Assembly: GCA_033032865.1 (NCBI GenBank) | Contig: JAWHQI010000507.1 | Coordinates: forward strand, 310,001-374,000 | Direction: 5' to 3' | From: Dactylorhiza incarnata | Lineage: Eukaryota; Streptophyta; Magnoliopsida; Asparagales; Orchidaceae | DNA length: 64,000 nucleotides | Shown here: positions 32,801-41,519 of the stretch, in pieces | Numbering within the stretch: the first letter of the stretch is position 1 | Layout of the letters: each line of letters begins with the position of its first letter | Translations under genes and position numbers: made by a program | The notes under the pieces: model-generated | What the model was told of the DNA's origin: nothing | The model's database searches: none | What the model saw: only the letters and a program-made list of their open reading frames with translations

Positions 32801-34156
32801 CACGGAACAATTTAAAGAGTTAGTCAAGTGACTAATAGAAAGTAAATTGTGGGGAAAAGAGGGAACATGCAAAACAGAGGACAGCGATAGGTCGGGAGAA
32901 CAAGGGACAGTCCCTTTACCAGCGATGGCGGAAAGAGAGCCATTAGCTGCAATAACCTTATCACGACCAGAAAGAGGGGTATAAGAGGTAAAACCTGAGG
33001 CCGAACCAGTCATGTGGTCGGTCGCACCCGAGTCGATGATCCACTCGGAAGAAGTGGAAGACACAGCATGAGCACTGGACAGACCTGAGGTGGCAACAGC
33101 AGCATGAGAGGCAGCAGGAGTAGAGTCTGTGTGGGAGCGCAACAGGCGTCGGAAAGCCTCTAATTCGCCAGCAGATAGGCCTCCAGAGCTATCCGCCATA
33201 ACCTCAGTAGAGTGAGCAGAAGACTGAGGACGATCACCAGAGTGACGGCCACCACCACCACGGTACCCACCTCTACCACGGGTACTAGAGCCCCGACCAC
33301 CAGGAGCAAGGTGCGGATGTAGACGAAAACAAGAGTTTTTGGTGTGGCCAGTCTTCCCACAATGACTACAAACAGGAGGTGGTCCACGAGACATCCCGGC
33401 CAGCGCAGAGTGATCAGTAGCGGGACAAAGAGTGCGGCGACGATTCTCATCACTGAGGAGCATGCTGAAGGCCTCCCGAAGAGAGGGAAGTGGCTCACGA
33501 TGGAGGACATGTAAACGGACAGCGTCAAACTCCATGTTGAGCCCCATAAGAAACACGTGAACCCGGAATCGATCTTTATCTTTCTGAAGAGCCACATCAT
33601 CAGTCGTACAAGCAGCAGCGAAAGCATTAAAGAAATCCAGCTCCTGATAAAGGCGCTCAAACTCAGAATAGTAGGCAGCTATGGTCATAGTCCCTTGCTT
33701 CAGTTCCAGAACACGGCGAGTGAGCTCATACACTTGCATCGAACTGCCTGCCTGAGAGTAAGTATCTCGGGCCTGGGTCCAGATGTCGTAGGCGGAGTCC
33801 AACAGCATATAACTGCGATACACCTGGGGAGACATCGAATGAAGTAGCCACGAGACAACCAACGAATTGTCCGCATCCCATTTGCTCCACGAGGGATCTG
33901 TGCGTGGTGGCTCAACAGTGGTACCATCAATGAGTCCATATAACTGGTGGCTGCGAATAGCATGTTGGGCCGCCCTGGACCATTCCAGATAATTTGTGCC
34001 ATCCAAGGCAACAGTAGTAATCTTCAACGAGCCAGACTGGCCATGACTCCGAGGATGATCACCCGAGGAACCGGGCAAAGCACCGGAACGGGGACCCGGA
34101 GAACCGGGAAGAGAACCGGATTGAGAAGACGGGGAGATAACAGATGGATCACCCAT
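29870..34156 (-). CDS. Copia gag-pol polyprotein, 1428 codons
   Basis: The start is ATG at 34156 (MGDPSVISPSS); an in-frame TTG lies ten codons upstream. Gag: LKITTVALDGTNYLEWSRAA near residue 45, then a knuckle CSHCGKTGHTKNSC near 265. Protease: EWIIDSGATDHMTGSASGF near 375. Integrase: HQRLGHPSPLYLAKLF and CDACEQSK zinc site near 505-540, VIHSDVWGPSP, VLRSDNGGEYDD and NGVAERKNRHLLEVAR carrying D, D and E. RT: RWVFTVKQNQDGMVERYKAR near 1000, AFLNGDLEEEVYMDIPPG, LIVYVDDIIITGDY near 1140. RNase H: VFTDADWAGSQDD, RSSAEAKYRAMAQG and IYCDNKAAISIA. There is no stop or frameshift, and every catalytic residue checked is present. The length matches autonomous Copia polyproteins. Confidence 0.96.
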   Translation of the reverse strand: MGDPSVISPSSQSGSLPGSPGPRSGALPGSSGDHPRSHGQSGSLKITTVALDGTNYLEWSRAAQHAIRSHQLYGLIDGTTVEPPRTDPSWSKWDADNSLVVSWLLHSMSPQVYRSYMLLDSAYDIWTQARDTYSQAGSSMQVYELTRRVLELKQGTMTIAAYYSEFERLYQELDFFNAFAAACTTDDVALQKDKDRFRVHVFLMGLNMEFDAVRLHVLHREPLPSLREAFSMLLSDENRRRTLCPATDHSALAGMSRGPPPVCSHCGKTGHTKNSCFRLHPHLAPGGRGSSTRGRGGYRGGGGRHSGDRPQSSAHSTEVMADSSGGLSAGELEAFRRLLRSHTDSTPAASHAAVATSGLSSAHAVSSTSSEWIIDSGATDHMTGSASGFTSYTPLSGRDKVIAANGSLSAIAGKGTVPCSPDLSLSSVLHVPSFPHNLLSISHLTNSLNCSVTFFPDVCVFQDLGTRRTLGSGRNVGGLYLLNQSSPSALSSIRSPTLHDIRRWHQRLGHPSPLYLAKLFPVFRPLLQSFSCDACEQSKHVRRSTSHLSVPSLCPFDVIHSDVWGPSPVLSLSGYKWFVTFIDCHSRTTWVYLLKRKSDVLSYFQIFHKMVTQQFGGKIRVLRSDNGGEYDDRGVFGAYLADHGIIHQTTCVHTSTQNGVAERKNRHLLEVARCFLLAMHLPKSYWGDVVLTAAHLINRLPSRALSFATPLSCLEKKHIVHTSHLAPRIFGSVCFVHAHTPHRDKLDARSLRCVFVGYSSTTKGYRCYHPPSRRYYCTVDVTFREGEPYFGPRQGETTSDDDETIDYPLPIVNPLPSITLLPPVPPIPSHYAPPILCTYSRRPTTVEQVQTADVSPVPVTVSAPDSDDDLHIPLARLIGKKGGTKHLIANYICYDHLSQAHKAFISSLSSIVIPKTWQEAVQIPEWKKAMEEELCALDKNKTWRLASLPPRKRTVESRWVFTVKQNQDGMVERYKARLVAQGYTQAQGIDYQETFAPVAKINSIRVLLSCAASRKWELLQLDIKNAFLNGDLEEEVYMDIPPGSEIEGSKGRVCHLLKSLYGLKQSPRAWFGRFYKTMLQLGYTQSQADHTLFIKRKGPQVSILIVYVDDIIITGDYLEEINHLKKQLGKEFEVKDLGKLKYFLGIEVARSQRGIFISQRKYTLDLLEETGMLGCAPVDTPIEANHKIDADISGEKVDASKYQRLVGRLIYLSHIRPDITYAVGVLSRYMHSPSIRHQQAVFRVLRYLKKAPGRGILFKNSQSLDVEVFTDADWAGSQDDRKSTTGYCTFVGGNLVSWKSKKQNVVARSSAEAKYRAMAQGVCEGLWMKTILRDIGLQGNNPIMIYCDNKAAISIAHNPVQHDRTKHVEVDRHFFKDHLDKGNICTPFVNSFDQLADVFTKGLCSDSFKDNTNKLGMINIYSQLEGES
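29876..29886 (-). promoter_or_regulatory. Polypurine tract of minus-strand Copia
   Basis: Minus-strand TTGAGGGGGAG next to the 3' LTR, overlapping the last codons of gag-pol. Confidence 0.88.
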
Positions 34157-34597
34157 CGAAGGGAGCGGAGATATCAAGGGAAGCAAAAGAACATCCTACA
34201 GGTGCCCCTTAGAAGTAGAAGCCGAAGGGAGCACCTGAGGAAGCGAGGGAGGTGCCTTCGGCAGCCCCCATGGAGGAAAAAACTGCAGCATGAAGGACCG
34301 GCGCCGGCGACTAGGGCAGAGGGGGGGGGGGGAGGGGGCTGGCGACAGAAGAGGATGCCCCCCCTTACGCCAGCGACACGATCGGCCTGGGAGCGCTGGA
34401 GTCGACGGACTGGGAGCGCGAGAACGAGGCGCTGGCGCGAGAACGAGCGCGAGAACGACGGACGGGGAGCGCGAGCGCGAGAACGAGGCGCTGGAGTCGA
34501 CGAGACGAGAGGAGCGCAGATGGAGCAGGGGCGGCGAAGCGGGATCGGCCGAGCAGCGAAGCGGGAGCCGCGAGACGGGATCGACGAACCGCCTAGA
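34157..34597 (-). other. 5' leader of minus-strand Copia
   Basis: GC-rich untranslated leader between PBS and ATG. It holds a 12-base G run at 34321-34332 on the plus strand (C run in the transcript) and GCGCGAGAACGAGGCG-type repeats. Frames here on either strand show no domain. Confidence 0.65.
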
Positions 34598-34609
34598 GCT
34601 CTGATACCA
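34598..34609 (-). promoter_or_regulatory. PBS of minus-strand Copia
   Basis: Minus-strand TGGTATCAGAGC directly after the 5' LTR, a full match to the initiator-Met tRNA complement. Confidence 0.93.
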
Positions 34610-34740
34610 AGTAGAAACGGGAATTTTATTATGATAACCCTAAACCGGGCAAGCACATACATATATAAAGGTGACATACACGTGACATATCACGTGCATA
34701 ATAAATGCGAAAAATAACAAAAAAAGGCGAATATTCAACT
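34610..34740 (-). repeat. 5' LTR of minus-strand Copia
   Basis: 131 bp, paired with 29745-29875. Despite its size it must contain the promoter; the minus strand carries TATATATGTATGTG near 34660. Confidence 0.93.
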
Positions 34741-34745
34741 ATACT

Positions 34746-34940
34746 CACATAAACGCACTCATAAACACACTCATACACACATACTATTTTCACATTAACA
34801 CACACACTCATACACAAATACTCATACACATACTATTTCCACATAAATAAGTGCATATAAACACACTCATACACACATACACATAAACACAATCATACTA
34901 TTTCAACACTCACATTCACACTCACATTCACACTCATATT
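34746..34940. repeat. AC-rich microsatellite, right of Copia
   Basis: Continuation of the block at 29460-29739: ACACTCATACACACATAC-type units, turning into TTCACACTCACA repeats near 34910. Confidence 0.85.
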
Positions 34941-35612
34941 CAGAACAATAGAACAAACATGGAACAAACATGGAACCATGATCATAACAAATATTCAGAA
35001 AATAAAAGGAACAAAAATGGAATAATGACGAAATAAAACACATTGCAGGAGCCAATAATAGGGAACAAAAAAACTATGCATGAGGAAATCAGAAAAAAAA
35101 GTGTGATTTTACCTAATCGGCGGCAGAAATCGGGAGATTGGGAGCGGAGAAGAATCGCCTACGTAGTAGGGCACGTCGCCGTGGAGATCAGGAGGGAACC
35201 CTAATCGCCGGAGGAGTCGCCGTCGAAGTTGGGAGTGGAGAACAGGAAGGGGGAATCACGTCGATCGGAGTCGGGAGTCGTCGCCGTCGGATTGGGAGCA
35301 GAGAAGCCGTCAGAGTCGGGAGTCGTCGGAGTCGGGAGTCGCCGGCATCGGAGTCGGGAGTCGTCGGAGTCGGAGTCGTCGTCGTCAGATCGGGAGCAGA
35401 GAAGAACGTCGCGAGTGCCGCGGGATAGGGCAGAATGGCAAAAGGCGCGGCGCGGTCGAACTGGGAGGGGGAATCACGTCTAGCGTTTATTATAAAAAAC
35501 ACTGATATTACAAAACTCTGTTTCCAGCTTTTCACAGCCAAACACAGCTTTTCTTCGAAACTCTGTTTTTAAGCTGCCGCACTGGAGCAGATAAGCTGCC
35601 CCAAACGCTACC
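34941..35612. other. 5' region of the Harbinger element with GTCGGA repeats
   Basis: No gene is assigned. 35225-35400 is a GC-rich stretch of GTCGGAGTCGGGAGTCG-type units, which creates chance open frames on both strands. The end (35560-35612) is the right terminus with repeated AGCTG/CAGCTT. Confidence 0.55.
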
Positions 35613-35615
35613 GAA

Positions 35616-35915
35616 GTCATGTTCTTAAGCTTCCTATCTTAAGTGGAACCAAAGAAATTTGAGGAAACTAATGCAGATCCTTGGATAATGGCTATGCAAG
35701 AAGAGTTAAATCAGTTTAAGAGATGCAAAGTATGGAAGCGTGTCCCTAGGCCCCATGAACTTCTTTGATTGGAACCAAATGGGTCTATAGGAACAAATTG
35801 GATAAGAATGGTGTAATAATAAAGAACAGAGCAAGGTTGGTTGCAAAGGGCTATAAACAAGAAGAAGGGATTGACTTTGAGCAGACCCTTGCACCAGTAG
35901 TAAGACTTGAAGCTA
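35616..35915 (+). pseudogene. Copia RT, N-terminal part (TE1)
   Basis: VEPKKFEETNADPWIMAMQE (about 35644-35705), then [20 protein letters not shown] and [20 protein letters not shown] (about 35850-35910). It matches the RT start of SIRE-like elements, with one frameshift near 35764. It is cut by the foldback element and continues at 36656. Confidence 0.88.
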
Positions 35916-36655
35916 CGTTATCAAGGCGCGCGCCTAGGAGCGCCTGAGGCGCCGGGCGCACCAGGCGCACCGGCCAGTGCCTCTGCAAGGCAGAGGCGGG
36001 CGACGTGCCTCAGGCGTGCCTAGGCGCGCGCCTTACCAACTCCCAGGCGCACCAAAGGCGCGCCTGGGCTTTTCAAGCTGCATTCCTCAACCTGTTTTTT
36101 TGGGAGGGGGCAAAAACATGATCTCAGACGCACCCGAGGCACACCTAAGCGCACTTAGGCATCCAATTCACCGATTTTCAGTGAATTGAGTGCCAAATTC
36201 ACTGAAAATCACCGAATTGAATGCCCAATTCGCTGATTTTCAGTGAATTGGGTGTCAATTCACTGAAAATCAGCGAATTGGGCAATTTTCAGTGAATTTG
36301 GCACCCAATTCACTGAAAATCAGCGAATTGGGCACCCAATTCACTGAAAATCAGCGAATTGGGCACCCAATTCTTTGAAAATCAGCGAATTGGGCACCCA
36401 ATTCACTGAAAATCAGCAAATTGGATGCCCAATTTGCTGATTTTCATTGAATTGGGCACCCAATTCATTGAAAATCAATGAATTGGATGCCAAATTAATT
36501 GTTTTTCAGTGAATTGGGTGTCCAATTCGCTGATTTTCAGTAAATTGGGCACCCAATTCATTTTTGCGCCTCACGTGCCTCGGGCGCGCGCCTGCGCCTT
36601 GCGCCTAGGCTCCAGGACCCCTTTGCTCCTCGGTGCGCCTTGCGCCTTTGATAAC
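35916..36655. mobile_element. Foldback/MITE-like element with GC-rich ends
   Basis: The ends are inverted: GTTATCAAGGCGCGCGCC on the left against reversed GTTATCAAAGGCGCAAGGCG on the right. The flanks TAAGACTTGAAGCTA (35901-35915) and TTAGACTTGAAGCCA (36656-36670) share 13 of 15 bases, and the host RT frame (RLEA then IKLV) reads through. The outer arms are GC-rich (GGCGC, CCTAGG units); the middle is the AT-rich palindromic array. There is no ORF with a recognisable domain. The TSD length and TIRs point to a Mutator-like non-autonomous element, but this is inference. Confidence 0.75.
36160..36562. repeat. Palindromic tandem array inside the foldback element
   Basis: About 13 alternating copies of CACTGAAAATCAGCGAATTG and its reverse complement, linked by GGGCACCCAATT. 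Forward runs of about 31 bp (36260-36410) are flanked by inverted copies, so long hairpins are possible. Units differ by a few bases, for example TTTGAAAATC and AATCAATGAATT. Confidence 0.85.
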
Positions 36656-37080
36656 TTAGACTTGAAGCCATAAAGCTAGTTCTAGCCCATGCTGCTCACA
36701 AGGGATTCAAAGTTTACCAAATGGATGTGAACTCTCAATGGAGATTTGAAAGAGGAAGTATATGTAGAATAACCCCCAGGTTTTGATTTTCCAACCTTTT
36801 CTGATCATGTTTATTTCCTTAAGAAAGCACTATATGGGTTTAAACAAGCACCTTGAGCTTGGTATGTAACCCTATCTAACTTTCTCATTGAGAACAAAAT
36901 CTCAAGGGGAAAGATAGATAAAATATTATTCCTAAGGGAAGTAAAGGGAAAAATTCTGCTAGTTCAAATATATGTGGATGACATAATATTTGGCTCTACT
37001 GATGACAACCTTTGCAAGAAGTTTGCTAACTTAATGCAATGAAAGTTTGAAATGAGCAGTATGAGAGAGCTCAAGTTTGC
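36656..37080 (+). pseudogene. Copia RT, central part (TE1)
   Basis: Continues with LVLAHAAHKGFKVYQMDV, then frameshifted NGDLKEEVYVE, then ILLVQIYVDDIIFGSTDDNL with an intact YVDD (about 36975), then KFEMSSMRELKF. The sequence jumps at about 37080 directly into the 3' ORF, so the rest of RT and all RNase H are deleted. Confidence 0.85.
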
Positions 37081-39240
37081 ACTTGCCAAGGTTTGTAGAA
37101 GATGATGAAATCTCTGCTTAAGATCATGATGATGCCCTGAAATGATGTGGTCACTTAGAAAATACCCATGGGTCTCTGAAAAGAGCAAACTTCAGTCCAA
37201 AAAGGAAACTTCTTGCTGACATCATTGGGAAGGCCTTCATGTGCAAACCAGGCTCCTATGATAGGATTTCAAAGAACATGTTTGAGGTAATGATAAGGGT
37301 AATACTGAGCAAAAAGATTGATTGAGCCCAGATTTGGTTTGAGAAGCTGCAGGAAAGTTTCAAGGCACCTAATTATGGAAGAATTTTGTCCCCGTAATTA
37401 TTTAATAACATCCAGGTTAGCTAAACAAGAAGTTGGGTGCCCCAATTCACTATATGCAAAGAATAGACATTAGAACACAGGAAAGATGGGAGAAAGTCTT
37501 TTCCAAGTCTCCAAGGAAGTCCAAGGCAGAAAGTTCTAAGAAAGCCAAGAAAGTGGTTGCTGAAGAGGAAAAAAGTTCTACAGAAAGCCCTTCTGAAAGT
37601 AACGACCACACGATAATTCCAAACCCTGCATAAATTGAGGGGGAGGGATCTCCAAATGTTGTTCCTGACCAAATGACAGAACCATTGGGAGAATCCATGA
37701 TTGCTGAAAATTCTAGTGATGATGTTCCTCAGGAAGAAGAGTCTGCTGCTGTGGATTAGATTGCACTATCAAAAATCATAAGTTCAGTTGTGAAGAACAT
37801 TGATGCTGTTGTTGTAGGAAATGCTCCAGTTGAGGGGGAGACTCATGATGAGCTCTCAACCCAAGACACCGTGAAGAATCTGGAAGGATTAACTGTTGTT
37901 CAGCGGGAGTCTCACACTGAGCTCCCTGCTCTAGAGGCTGAGGGAGCAACCATCTCTGGGTTGGCTGTCCAAGAGAACCGGGAAGGTTCAATGAGCATTG
38001 TTGATAAGACATGTACTGAGATGGAAGATGTTGATAGCAGTCATGATCATCAAGAGCCTGTGCCTCTGATCATTGAAGGAGAAAACATGTGCAGAGACTT
38101 TATTCTGTGTTCAGGACAAGAAGTTATTGAAGTACAGGACAATGCTGCTCAAATACCATACTCTCCTGATAATCTATTTGATGATGATGTCATGGCTGGC
38201 ATGTATGAAAATCTGCAAAGAAAGGCATCTGAGAATGAAAAGATGCTCCAAGTTCCTTTGGTCCAAAATTTCAAGAAGAACTCTCAGGTTCTATCACTAG
38301 CAAAATGAGGGTTGTGCTGGTTGAAGAAAGACAACATTATCAATTCTATGTTGACAAGGCTGTAAAGGGAATAAACGAAGAAATGTCTGTACAAATGAAG
38401 GATATGGAGGTAGAGGTTGACCATATCAATGCCCAGATCACCAACTTGTTCACAAAGGCAGGAACAACTGCAGATTGCAACATGAATGCCCTTCAGCCTC
38501 TGGGTGAGAGGATGGACTCCACTCTGAAATTCAATGAAAAATCAGTGGAGGACTTGGAAAGTGTTGTTGGCTGGATCACAGAGGGAATCACTAACAATCA
38601 AAAAGCAATCATAAAGAGATGTGTGAACAGTCAAGGGTTCACTAATCAAACTCTATCTGACAAGCTAGATGAATGTACAAGAACATTAAGAAAATCATAA
38701 TTGAAGAAGTCAGAAAGGGGGAGAAGGTTGGAGGTGATCAAGACTTATGGATTGTAAATGAACTCCATCACTCTCTGGAACTCCATCCCATAGTGTTTGA
38801 ACCCGTACAACACCAAAGATCTGAAAGTCCCTATAATCCTCCTGACTCTTATGCTGATTATACTTCTGAGAATGTACAGTTGGAAGCTGGGTTTAGTTAT
38901 AGAAAGAAGCCAAGGCTATCAGATGAAGAAATGGTTGCTAAGAGAAAAAGAGAAGAGGAAAGATCAAATAATCCAAACTTTGACATGTGGAGCCCAAAGT
39001 CAAAATATAAAAAGAGCAAATAATCCCACTGATGAATGGACTAAATATAAAAAGACAGAAATCCAGAGGAGACTCTACAAACAACATCAACAGGATGGAA
39101 CACTGCCAAGGGATGCTCCTTCAATGCCTAGCAGATATCTTCCCAAGCCCTTCATCTACTTTGAGAGAAAGAAGCAACATGAGAATTAGGCCGGAAAGAA
39201 GAAGAGTTCTTAAAGGATTGATGCAAAATGGCTTAAAGCA
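37081..39240 (+). pseudogene. 3' ORF of SIRE-like element (TE1)
   Basis: The first part reads LKRANFSPKRKLLADIIGKA (about 37170) and ILSKKIDWAQIWFEKLQESF (about 37303), ending YGRILSP, homologous to the TE0 3' ORF. Then come a Lys/Ser-rich, Glu-rich acidic stretch (37480-38300), coiled-coil-like segments (RVVLVEERQHYQFYVDKAV; EEMSVQMKDMEVEVDHINAQ) near 38305-38700, and a basic tail (KKPRLSDEEMVAKRKREEER) ending near 39023. Frames change at about 37400, 38305 and 38700. No membrane or signal segment is obvious, so an envelope role is not supported. The product is uncharacterised. Confidence 0.65.
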
Positions 39241-39400
39241 AATATAGTTCATGTTGATCTGTTTAAGAACATTTGACAAATATTTATATATATACAATTT
39301 TGGATGTTTCTTCATTATTGTGTCAATCTTTATTATCTGTCATGTTCTTGATTATTATCTGTTATGTGTAATTTATCATTGATTGAGGTTCTGACTTCTT

Positions 39401-39415
39401 CAAATATGTGGAGAT
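39401..39415 (+). promoter_or_regulatory. Polypurine-like tract before TE1 3' LTR
   Basis: AAATATGTGGAGAT precedes TGTTGAGCACATTGCC, the LTR start. The tract is short and weak. Confidence 0.55.
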
Positions 39416-41519
39416 TGTTGAGCACATTGCCACAATATTTCTGATTTAAAGAAGTCCTCAAGTCAAGGATAAATACATTTTGTATTTGATGAATATCAAA
39501 TTTACTGTGTTGTAGGACTATTATTTCATTATATAAATCATCTATACTAACACAAGGGATTAACAAAAGTACAAGAAATATTTGTCTAGATCACAAATGT
39601 TTGTCTAAGTCAAATATTGTCTTGATGAGTTAGATATATCGCCGTGATTGCATCAAACTTCAAGGACATCATCTTGAAGATAATCAATACAACCTCTAAT
39701 CGTTTTGAGAAGGAGAAGTTCAACTATTTATATATCGTCTTGATGATGGTCAGTTCAAGACGACATCGCTTTGACAAAGAATCAGATCAAATATCCAAAT
39801 TTCATCTTGATGATGGTCAGTTCACGACGATATCGTCAAGAAGCATGGTGTAAAGAGAATTCTTAAGCACATATCATTTAGATGTCCTCCAGTGACTAAA
39901 CCAAAACTCAGTATCTAAAAGGATAAATAAATTTTGTATTTGATGAATATCTGATTTACTGTGTTGCAGGACTATTATTTCATTATATAAATCATCTATA
40001 TTAACTCAAGGGATTAACAAAAGTGCAAGAGATATTTGTCTAGATCACAAATATTTGTTTAAGTCAAATATTATCTTGATGAGTTAAATATATCGTCGTG
40101 ATTGCATCAAGCATAAAGGAACATCGTCTTGAAGATAATCAATACAACCTCTAATCGTTTTGAGAAGGAGAAGTTCAACTATCTGTATATCGTCTTGATG
40201 ATGGTAGTTCAAAACGTTAACGCTTTGACAAAGAATCAGATCAAATATCCAAATATCATCTTGATGATGGTCAGTTCACGACGATATCATCAAGAAGCAT
40301 GGTGTAAAGGGAATGCTTAAACACATATCGTTTAAATATGTCCTCCTGTGACTAAACCAAAACTCAATATCTAAAAAGTTAAGTCTTATCGTCTAGACAA
40401 GAAGTCGTTTTGATAAGCTCAACATTCTACTTGAAGAGTGTTATAGTAGTGAAGATTCAAATATCGTCTTGAAGACTCAAGTATCATCTTGAAGACTCAA
40501 ATATATTCTTGACGATTCAAATATAGTTCAGAATTCATGTATAAATCAGAAAGAGCTCTTGTCGGTGTGAAGACTCAAATGTCGTCGAGAAGAGATGAAA
40601 TACCATCGAGACAATGCAAATGTCGTCGAGACAGATCAAGTCACGAAAATTCAAATGCTTGTCGCCGCCGATTGCGCCAATCAGATGAGAGCTTTAAGGA
40701 AAATGATTTCTGACATTAAGACTGATGGACTCGACCTTTATTGCTCAGAGTCATATAAATACAGATGAGATGTGAATTGTAAACCCTAATCCTGAATTCT
40801 AAATCCGTTGAATCAATCAAACAGTATTCTGAAGAATAACCGACAAATTCTAAGTCCAGAGAAAATATTCAGAAGGAGACATTCACAAGATCAATTCAAG
40901 TGCTCATAAGATTGTTCAAGGTTATTCATTCTTAAATCTTTCAAGAGCAAGATATTTCTCTGATTTCTAAGTTCAGACAAATCAAGCTTTCAAAGAAGTT
41001 TTTCCAATAATCTGTTTTTGATTAAGGAAGACTGTTATCATCCAGTCCAAGAAGACTCTAATTTGCAAGATCTATACTATTAAGTTTATTTCTGTTGTTG
41101 TAAACAAACCTTATAATTAATTTTGTTGTAGGATCTCCTTGAGATCTGAGGTAGGGGGTTCAAGGGTGAACCTGCGGTAGGGTTTTGCTATAAACCCGAG
41201 GTAGGATTCTGGGATAGAATCTGAGTTGTAGGGTCCTGAGGAAGGGATCTGAGGTAGGAAATCTGTTTGTATTTTTGAGGTAAGAGACTCTGAGTTGTAA
41301 GATCTGAATTTTTGGTGGAGTTTGCCTAGACTAGCACACTGCTAGATAGATGGAGGGAGAAGTGGAGTATCCATACTGGGTAACCACTATAAATTGCTAT
41401 GTACTTTGTGCTGTGTTTGCTTTTCTGTGCTCATTCTTTAAATTAGCTGCAAATAACTCAAAATGCCTTAAACACCTATTCACCCCCCCTCTAGGTGGTT
41501 TAGCATCCATGTTCTTTTA
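39416..41519 (+). repeat. 3' LTR of TE1 with internal duplication
   Basis: Starts TGTTGAGCACATTGCC and ends TGTTCTTTTA, aligned with the 5' LTR end. 39465-39918 and 39919-40375 are two copies of a 454-bp segment (both with GTATTTGATGAATATC, TTATTTCATTATATAAATCA and TATATCGTCTTGATGATGG). Inside, TCGTCTTGATGATG and TCGTCTTGAAGA recur many times. Confidence 0.82.

Larger units (their letters stand above)
29745..34740 (-). mobile_element. Young, intact short-LTR Ty1/Copia element
   Basis: 4996 bp, minus strand, LTRs of 131 bp each differing at one visible position, target duplication ATACT at 29740-29744 and 34741-34745. It has PBS, polypurine tract, and one uninterrupted gag-pol frame (29870-34156). 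The near-identical LTRs and the intact frame argue for a recent insertion that may still be active. It is the youngest complete element in the window. Confidence 0.95.
26542..35612 (-). mobile_element. PIF/Harbinger transposon with nested Copia
   Basis: The termini are GGGCCAGTTTGGGTGAGCTG on the left and, reversed, GGTAGCGTTTGGGGCAGCTT on the right. The 3-bp duplication GAA lies at 26539-26541 and 35613-35615. TE1 reads on in the same frame across the insertion, confirming both edges. Without the Copia insert the element is about 4.07 kb, in the normal range. It encodes, on the minus strand, the two PIF/Harbinger proteins: a Myb/trihelix protein and a DDE transposase. Both are now broken. 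AGCTG repeats fill both subterminal regions. Confidence 0.88.
5946..41519 (+). mobile_element. Inner SIRE-like Ty1/Copia element (TE1) with nested insertions
   Basis: A plus-strand element with related LTRs at 5946-7071 (truncated) and 39416-41519, a PBS at 7073, gag, protease, integrase, RT, a deleted RNase H, and a 3' ORF. Its own sequence is about 13 kb; the rest is inserts at 7876-16738, 19795-26474, 26542-35612 and 35916-36655. Reading frames across the solo LTR, PIF and foldback inserts are continuous in TE1 when the insert is ignored, which confirms that they entered a single element. It is inactive: stops occur throughout and RNase H is missing. Confidence 0.85.

Noticed and set aside
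34156..34186. Extended start of the Copia polyprotein at 34186
   Set aside because: The codon at 34184-34186 is TTG on the minus strand; the first ATG in frame is at 34156.
33947..34717. 256-codon Arg-rich plus-strand frame, and its minus partner at 34174-34677
   Set aside because: They cover the Gag start, the GC-rich leader and the LTR of the Copia element; no domain.
36160..36562. Regular repeats resembling a CRISPR array
   Set aside because: Units alternate in orientation, spacers are not unique, and the setting is a plant foldback element.
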